DNA of 6,766 bases from Pseudomonadota bacterium (GTDB lineage Bacteria; Pseudomonadota; Alphaproteobacteria; Rhizobiales; Xanthobacteraceae). Below the pieces are notes generated by a model. It was not told the DNA's origin. It worked only from the letters and a program-made list of their open reading frames with translations, and made no database searches. Where the stretch lies: positions 1 to 6,766 of the forward strand of contig JAEWBW010000292.1 in NCBI GenBank assembly GCA_023390955.1. The letters run 5' to 3'. Positions 1-5,500 of the stretch are shown here, in pieces; position 1 is the first letter of the stretch; each line of letters starts with the position of its first letter. The position numbers and the translations under genes were made by a program.

Positions 1-97
1 CGATAAATCCGAATTTCTGTAAAGTCGAATATTTTGACGCGAAGGGCTTGACTTCCTTGCGCTACAGCCGGCTTCAACGGTGTGAGGCCTGATCTTC

Positions 98-141
98 GGA
101 TCGACCGATCCCGACTGCGGAACAAAATTCCCAGTCGGATC
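98..141. repeat. Overlapping inverted repeats in the leader of the DUF2059 gene
   Basis: Two inverted repeats share the same bases. The first is a perfect 6-bp pair, GGATCG at 98-103 and CGATCC at 106-111, with a 2-base centre; it could only act as a DNA site, since the loop is too short for RNA. The second is an imperfect hairpin at 107-141: 107-110 pairs with 138-141, 112-117 with 132-137 and 119-120 with 130-131, with single C bulges at 111 and 118 and an A/T-rich 9-base loop at 121-129. No T-run follows on either strand, so it is not an intrinsic terminator. It could be an operator or a 5' leader structure, but short repeats like these also arise by chance. Confidence 0.25.
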
Positions 142-216
142 TGGAAAAGAGGCTCGGCGGTCGATACAACTTACGGCCTAGTATGCGCGAGGCAACAATC
201 TCTGCGCGGCTTCACC

Positions 217-220
217 GGAG
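217..220 (+). promoter_or_regulatory. Ribosome binding site of the DUF2059 gene
   Basis: GGAG lies 6 bases before the ATG at 227. It favours this start over the in-frame ATGs at 245 and 251, which would also cut into the signal peptide. Confidence 0.7.
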
Positions 221-226
221 ATTCTC

Positions 227-727
227 ATGGCCCGTTCCCAGCGCATGATCATGGGGCTGCTTGTCTCAGTCGTCATTTTCTCGGCCAATGTCGCGGGTGC
301 GCAGACCACCTCGCCCGAGGCCCTGTCTGCTGCGAAAGATTTGGTCGAGACCATGCATCTGAGCGATCAGCTCCGGACGATTTTGCCGACCATCATGAAG
401 AATATGAAGGCATCCGTTGTTCAAGGCCGCGCCGAAGTCGACATGCAATATGAGGCCGTTGCGCCGAAGATCATCGATTCCTTTCGGGCGCGCGTATCAG
501 AACTGACCGATGCCATCGCCATCATCTACGCAAGGAACTTTTCGACGGAAGAGCTGCAGGCGCTCGTCGTATTCTACAAGACGCCGATCGGGCAGAAATT
601 CTTGCAGAAAGTCCCCTCCCTGACGCAGGAGACCATGGTCGTCGGGTCGAAGTTCGGCAAGGACATTGGCGGCGAAGTGCAGCAGAGAATAAAGGAGGAG
701 CTGCGCAAGAAGGGCATCGATCTCTGA
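227..727 (+). CDS. Exported DUF2059 domain-containing protein
   Basis: This 166-residue protein probably acts in the periplasm; its biochemical role is unknown. Residues 1-25 form a signal peptide: basic start (R3, R6), hydrophobic core at about 8-20 and a likely signal peptidase I site after AGA (25). The mature part looks wholly alpha-helical. Residues about 85-140 fit the DUF2059 core, with the characteristic stretch at 105-130 (FSTEEL, then VVFYKTPIGQKFLQK and a proline). The C-terminus (150-164) is a charged helix rich in K, R and E. Total length is normal for family members with one domain. GGAG 6 bases upstream supports the ATG at 227. The gene stands alone and converges on the tps operon, so nothing ties it functionally to that operon. 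The family call is confident and the function is not known. DUF2059 is recognised from memory of its sequence pattern. Confidence 0.88.
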   Translation: MARSQRMIMGLLVSVVIFSANVAGAQTTSPEALSAAKDLVETMHLSDQLRTILPTIMKNMKASVVQGRAEVDMQYEAVAPKIIDSFRARVSELTDAIAIIYARNFSTEELQALVVFYKTPIGQKFLQKVPSLTQETMVVGSKFGKDIGGEVQQRIKEELRKKGIDL

Positions 728-805
728 ACCGTCTTTGATTCAGGCCAGCCCTCGTGGTTCAAGCCCTGCCCGCCCCGGCGCCTTCGTCTTGGCGCGCAGG
801 CGCAG
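728..805. other. Intergenic gap between convergent genes
   Basis: These 78 bases lie between the 3' ends of the DUF2059 gene and the tpsB gene, so transcription from both sides should end here. The only hairpin I find is GCGCC at 778-782 with GGCGC at 791-795 around an 8-base loop. Its stem is 5 bp and no T-run follows on either strand, so it is a weak candidate for a bidirectional terminator. Termination may instead be Rho-dependent, or lie inside the neighbouring genes. Confidence 0.35.
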
Positions 806-2491
806 CTACGAGCGCCGCTTGTCTGCGACGGCAGCCATCGGCGCCGGCTCCAGCTGCGGAAACATCAGCAACGGCCGGAAGATGAAGCGGGTATAGGCTT
901 CGTAGTTCCGCTGCGTCGAGACGGCCGGCTTCATCGGCATCGCGTAGCTGGCCTCGATCGTCATGAACGGCGCATAGGTCCATGAGAAGCCGACGCCGAC
1001 CGAACTCAGCTCGGTGATACCCGGAAATGTCGAATAGACCGCGCCCCAATCGGTGAAGACGTAGGTGTCGAAGCCCCTCAGAAGCTGCGACCAGTTGTAG
1101 TGCAGCTCGGCGTTGATGTAGTAGCCGCTGTCACCGGATGCCGCGTTGGTCGGATAGCCGCGCACGGTGGTCGGGCCGCCGATCGAGAAGATCTGGTCAC
1201 CGGGCAGCAGCTTGGTCGGCGAGTATTGCCAGCTCGCCAGAAGATTGGCGCTGAAATTGGCCGGGCCGCCCGCGGCACTTGCGATCGCGGTGCCGGTATA
1301 GGTGTTGAAGGTCCGGTTGCCGCCGAGCACGTAGTCGTGCCACTCGATGTAGTTCACTCCCGGCGAGACCGTGAACGAATACCAATTGCCGAACCTGCTC
1401 AGCGAGAAGCCGCCGGTGGACTTGTTGTAGTGGTCATCGGTCACCGCGACACTGCCGAAGCGGCTCACCGTCTTGCCTTCGGTGTGGGCGGCGTTCAGCA
1501 GCAGCATCCAGTCCTGCGTCACCCAGACCGGCTGGCTGAAATTGACCGCGGCCTGGCTCGAGCGCCCGGTCACGTCGAGCGCGACGAACGGTCCCTCGAT
1601 GATCTTGATCCTGCCCTCGGTGTAGCTGACGCCGGCGCGGCCGCCCCACGGATTGACCGGAACGTTGTAGGCGACGTTGCCGTTGAGATTGCCCTCGGAA
1701 CGCACGCCGTAGAAGGTCAGGCGGTCGTCGACGCCGAACAGGCCGTGACGCTTGTAATAGGTGCCACTTTCCCACCGGCCGGTGTTTTCGACGCCCTGGT
1801 TATCGACGAAGATCTGCCAGGTATCGACCGGCGGCTCGATGACGGCGAATTGCAAATCGGTCAGGCCGAAATTCGAGCCGGGCCTGAGCAGCGCCTTGAT
1901 CTGCACGTCGTTGGTCTTGTTGAACCAGGTGACGTCGCGGTTCAGCTTGGGAACGTCGAGGACCTCGCCTTCGGGCTCCTTCACGCGCTGGAGGATGTAG
2001 TCCGCCCGCGTCTGCTTGTTGCCCTCGATGGTGGTGTTCTGGAGCCGTCCCTCGGTCAGCTTGACACGGACGACGCCACCATTGGCATCCTGCTCCGGCA
2101 AGGTCGCGATCGCGGTGACGATGCCGCGCTCCGTATAGATCGCGTTGATGTCGCCCACGAGCTGCAGCAGCGTCGCGATATCGACGTCCTTGCCGATATA
2201 CTTGCTGACGATCTCATCGAGCTCGGCCGGCGTGATGAACTTGGACTGGTCGAACTCGACCTTGCGCAGCTTGAATTTCGGGCCGCCGGGCTTCAGGGCC
2301 GGGTTCTTCTCCCGCTCGCCGCCGATCACGGCGGGACCCTGGATCTTCGGCGGCGCGCTCTGCTGCTCGAGCTGACGGCGCTGGCGGTCGATGTCGTTCT
2401 GGATGACGCCGGGGTTGATCGACTGGGCGTGCACGAGCCCGGTGCAGACCACCGTCAGCCCGATCCCGAATGTTGCCCCCCGAATCACCAT
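806..2491 (-). CDS. TpsB-family outer-membrane transporter (ShlB/FhaC/HecB type)
   Basis: This 561-residue protein is the outer-membrane pore of a two-partner (type Vb) secretion system and should export the product of the gene just upstream. Residues 1-22 are a signal peptide ending in VHA. Residues 27-44 are a charged helix (NDIDRQRRQLEQQ) matching the N-terminal plug helix of FhaC, followed by a Pro/Gly-rich linker to about 70. POTRA1 spans about 72-148 and POTRA2 about 149-220 (POTRA_2 then ShlB domains). The barrel runs from about 224 to 538. It holds the loop-6 motif VRGY at 443-446, preceded by GGPTT, and the strand motif FTDWG at 479-483, both typical of TpsB/Omp85 proteins. Length matches the family (about 550-600). 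The ATG at 2491 has GAGA 7 bases upstream and gives a clean signal peptide. Oddly, 23 residues follow F538, the apparent end of the last strand. The family assignment is secure; the substrate is inferred from gene order. Confidence 0.95.
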   Translation of the reverse strand: MVIRGATFGIGLTVVCTGLVHAQSINPGVIQNDIDRQRRQLEQQSAPPKIQGPAVIGGEREKNPALKPGGPKFKLRKVEFDQSKFITPAELDEIVSKYIGKDVDIATLLQLVGDINAIYTERGIVTAIATLPEQDANGGVVRVKLTEGRLQNTTIEGNKQTRADYILQRVKEPEGEVLDVPKLNRDVTWFNKTNDVQIKALLRPGSNFGLTDLQFAVIEPPVDTWQIFVDNQGVENTGRWESGTYYKRHGLFGVDDRLTFYGVRSEGNLNGNVAYNVPVNPWGGRAGVSYTEGRIKIIEGPFVALDVTGRSSQAAVNFSQPVWVTQDWMLLLNAAHTEGKTVSRFGSVAVTDDHYNKSTGGFSLSRFGNWYSFTVSPGVNYIEWHDYVLGGNRTFNTYTGTAIASAAGGPANFSANLLASWQYSPTKLLPGDQIFSIGGPTTVRGYPTNAASGDSGYYINAELHYNWSQLLRGFDTYVFTDWGAVYSTFPGITELSSVGVGFSWTYAPFMTIEASYAMPMKPAVSTQRNYEAYTRFIFRPLLMFPQLEPAPMAAVADKRRS

Positions 2492-2498
2492 CGTCGAT

Positions 2499-2502
2499 TC
2501 TC
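2499..2502 (-). promoter_or_regulatory. Weak ribosome binding site of tpsB next to the tpsA stop
   Basis: On the minus strand GAGA ends 7 bases before the ATG at 2491 and begins one base after the tpsA TAA (2506-2504). The match to the anti-Shine-Dalgarno sequence is modest. Ribosomes finishing tpsA are placed right beside this start, so translational coupling of the two genes is likely. Confidence 0.5.
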
Positions 2503-2503
2503 G

Positions 2504-5500
2504 TTACCATGCCCCGGCGAGGCGACCAACGGCCGCCGGCTTCGGCATCGTTTCGAGGGAAGCGTCCTTCCAGCCCGAGCCGCTGGCGCGCTGTTCAGGG
2601 CGGTGACGGCGCAGCTTGCGCATGTCCGTCAGGCCCTGGGTGTTGACGGCCGGACCGTCGCCGACGGCTTCGACCGAACGCGGGCTCAGCAGCGCATCGA
2701 GCAGCGCCTGGCCGGACAGCCCGAGCCGGTAGAACGAGCCCGGCCCGCGCTTCTGCGTATGCCAGGTATCGAGGCTCTCGGTGCCCTCGCCGTCGACCGC
2801 AATATTACGGACCATCGCGGCGCCGGTGTAGACGTTGCAGCAGGTATGGGTCGGACCGTAGTTGGTGACGGTCGCGGAGATGCCGTTGGTGTAGAACACC
2901 ACATAGCTGTTGCTGGTGTTGGAGTTGCCGATCTGGCTCATCGTGAACACGCCGCCCGGCTGGTAGAGCTGGATCGCCGGCCCGTTCGTCGGCGCCGGGC
3001 CGCGGTTGTTCAGGAACACCTGCACCGTCGCGGTGTCGAGCAGCAATTGTCCGGGGACATAGCCGTTGACGATGGTGACCGCCGGCGCATCGGTGATGAA
3101 GCGCGCGTCCACCACCCGGAACTGGTTGATGATGATGGCATCGGGATCCATGAAGACATGGGCCGAAGTCGCGGTGCCGCCGTTGTAGCCGGTGATGTTC
3201 ATGATCAGCGGGATCGACGGGTTCGACATGATCTGCTCGCCATTCACGTTGATCGTGTTGGCGGCGAGATCGAGCTGCTTGACCACGCTGACCCAGCCGA
3301 TGGTGAGGTCATCGGGCGACGACAGCTTGACCGTATTGCCCCGGACGCGATCGAGGTGGACGGCGCCGGCCGACGCGAATTGCGTGTCGCCGTTGGCGGA
3401 CACCGAACCGCCCCGGATCGAACCGAGATCCGAGGTCAGCTTGATGTCGCCGGGATCGCCCGCGATGCCCGTGGTGGTGAGCTGGCTGAAGACGATGTCA
3501 TTGCGGGCATGCAGCGTTTGCGTGCCGCCGCTGATCGCGGTCCCGAGCGTGATCGCGCCGGCCGACGCCGTGATGTCGAGGGTGCCGCCGGCCTGGATGT
3601 TGTCCCAGGCGACGACGGTGCCCTTCAGCACGGCATTGCCGGTGGCAGCGGTCAGGTTGTGGCCGGTGTTCGTCGTCGCCGCGATCAGGCTGGCCGCGCC
3701 GTGGGCTGCGACCGTGCCCTGGGTGATGGCACCGCCGACGGTCGTGGTCTGGCCGAGGATGAAGCCCGCATCGGCAGTAACGTTGATGCTGCCGACATCG
3801 CTGTTCGTACCGTTCGCCGTCAGCGCCTTGAACGTCACGTTCTGGGCGGCGTGAAGGATCTGGGTGCCACCGCTGACGCCGGTGCCGAGCGTGATGGAGC
3901 CGGTCGTCGCCGTGATGCCGAGGGTGCCGCCGGCCTGGATGTTGTCCCAGGCAACAATCGTTCCCCGCACCACGACGTTGCCGGTGGTGGCGGTCAGATC
4001 GTGGCCGGTGTTCGTCAGCGCCGCGAGCAGGTTGACCGCGCCATTGGCCGCGACCGTGCCTTGCGTGGTCACGCCGCCGGCAATCGTGGTCTGGCCGAGG
4101 ATGAAGCCGGCGTCGGCGGTGACGTTGATGCTGCCGACATCGCCGGTCGTGCCGGTCGCGCTCAGCGCCTTGAACGTCACGTTCTGGCTGGCATGGATGG
4201 TCTGGGTGCCGCTGCTGGCGGCGGTGCCGATCACGATGCTGCCATTGCCGGTGACGGCGCTGAACGTGCCGCTGGCGCCGGTCGCCGTGCCCGCCACGAC
4301 CTGGTCGAGGCTCAGGCCGTAGGTGCCGATGATATCGACATTGCCCTTCACCGCCGACAGCAGTGTGGCGTCGAGTGCGCTCAAGGCCGTGAGGTAGATG
4401 CCGCCGTCGCTCGTGCTTGCCGACAGCCGCGCGGCGTTGAACGTCAGCCGCGAGGTCGCGGTGCCGATGCCGTTGGATGCGGTGAGCGCGAGGCCTGCGC
4501 CTGCGCCGGAAGTGACGAAGGGGCTCTGCCCGTCGCCATTGCTGAGGATCGCACCAGCCGACGCCACGCCGCCGGCGCTGACCAGGATCGACGGCGCATT
4601 GCCGGCCGCGGCGTAGGACAGCGACGTGTTGAGCTGGCCGATAACGGCATCGCCCGTCGTGGCGACCGTGATCACGCCGGCCGCATTGATGGCGGACTGG
4701 GCGCCCATCGTCAGCGTCGCGCCTGCCAGCGTGACCCCGCCGGACGTGCTGGTCGCACTGGTTCCAGCCGCGATCGTGACGGCGCGGTTGGCGAGCAGCT
4801 GCATCAGGCCATCGCTGGAGATGCCGGTGTTGACGGTGAGCGCACCGCGCGACACGTCCAGCGTCATCGCGCCACCGGCGGTCAGCGCGCCATAATTGCC
4901 GCTCCGGCCGACCACGAGATCGCCGGCGACTGCGAGGATGCTGAGATCGCCGACCGCCGAGCCGGTGACCGTGCCCGAGATGTTCACCTGCAGCGGCTGG
5001 AAGGTCGATCCGTTGAAGCCGATGCTGCCGCCGGCGCGCAGGTCGAGGTCGGAGCCCAGAATGTGGATCGCGGAGCGGTCCGTGAAGCCGGCCTCGGCGT
5101 AGATGCTGCCGGTCGCAGCCAGCTGGATATCGTTGCCGGCGGCGATGTTGCCGAGGATGAGATCGCCCGTGGTCTGCTTGATATAGACGCCCTGCCCCGA
5201 CGACACCTGGTCGAGCTGGTCATTGGCCGGATCGGCGAAGGCGATCTGGAGCGCGTTCGGGTTGGTCGCGGGATTGCTTCCCGCAGTCCCGGCGGCGCCG
5301 ATATTGCCGTGCTCGGCGATCAGGCTCAAATTAGCGATGTCGCCGGAGATCACGGGCACGCCGGCCACACCCGCGGTGATGCTGTTCACCGCATGGAGCT
5401 TGACGTCGCCGCGGCCGGTCACCTCGATGCCGTTGGTCTGCGCCGCCATGATCGGACCGTAATTCGCGGTGACGCCGCCGAGCGTGAGGCTGTTCTTGCT

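Larger units (their letters stand above)
1..226 (+). other. Non-coding leader upstream of the DUF2059 gene
   Basis: I see no convincing gene here. The one long open frame on the plus strand (from base 82) runs out of phase through the DUF2059 gene and has the composition of a shadow. The first 60 bases look richer in A/T than the rest of the window and contain two TTGAC-like hexamers (34-39 and 48-53), but neither has a good -10 box at 16-18 bp. A TAGTAT-like hexamer at 179-184 lacks a matching -35. A promoter for the gene at 227 is expected in this stretch, but I cannot place it. Confidence 0.4.

Noticed and set aside
34..76. Sigma-70-type promoter from the TTGAC hexamers at 34-39 and 48-53
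   Set aside because: Neither hexamer has a plausible -10 box at the right spacing. GCTACA at 61-66 is too far from the first and too close to the second.
82..453. A 123-residue plus-strand frame starting before the DUF2059 gene
   Set aside because: It overlaps most of the N-terminal half of the DUF2059 gene in another frame, has no good ribosome binding site, and encodes a low-complexity R/H/C-rich product typical of a shadow frame.
778..795. Intrinsic terminator between the convergent genes
   Set aside because: The stem is only 5 bp around an 8-base loop, and no T-run follows on either strand.
2504..3526. Contact-dependent inhibition toxin (CdiA-type) C-terminus
   Set aside because: There is no VENN motif, no recognisable toxin domain, and no room for an immunity gene: only 12 bp separate this gene from tpsB. 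The C-terminus looks like an adhesin module with a basic tail.
3192..4322. Plus-strand frames (220 and 152 residues) across the tpsA repeats
   Set aside because: They are antisense shadows of the repeat region. The similarity between them simply mirrors the 342-bp duplication in the sense gene.
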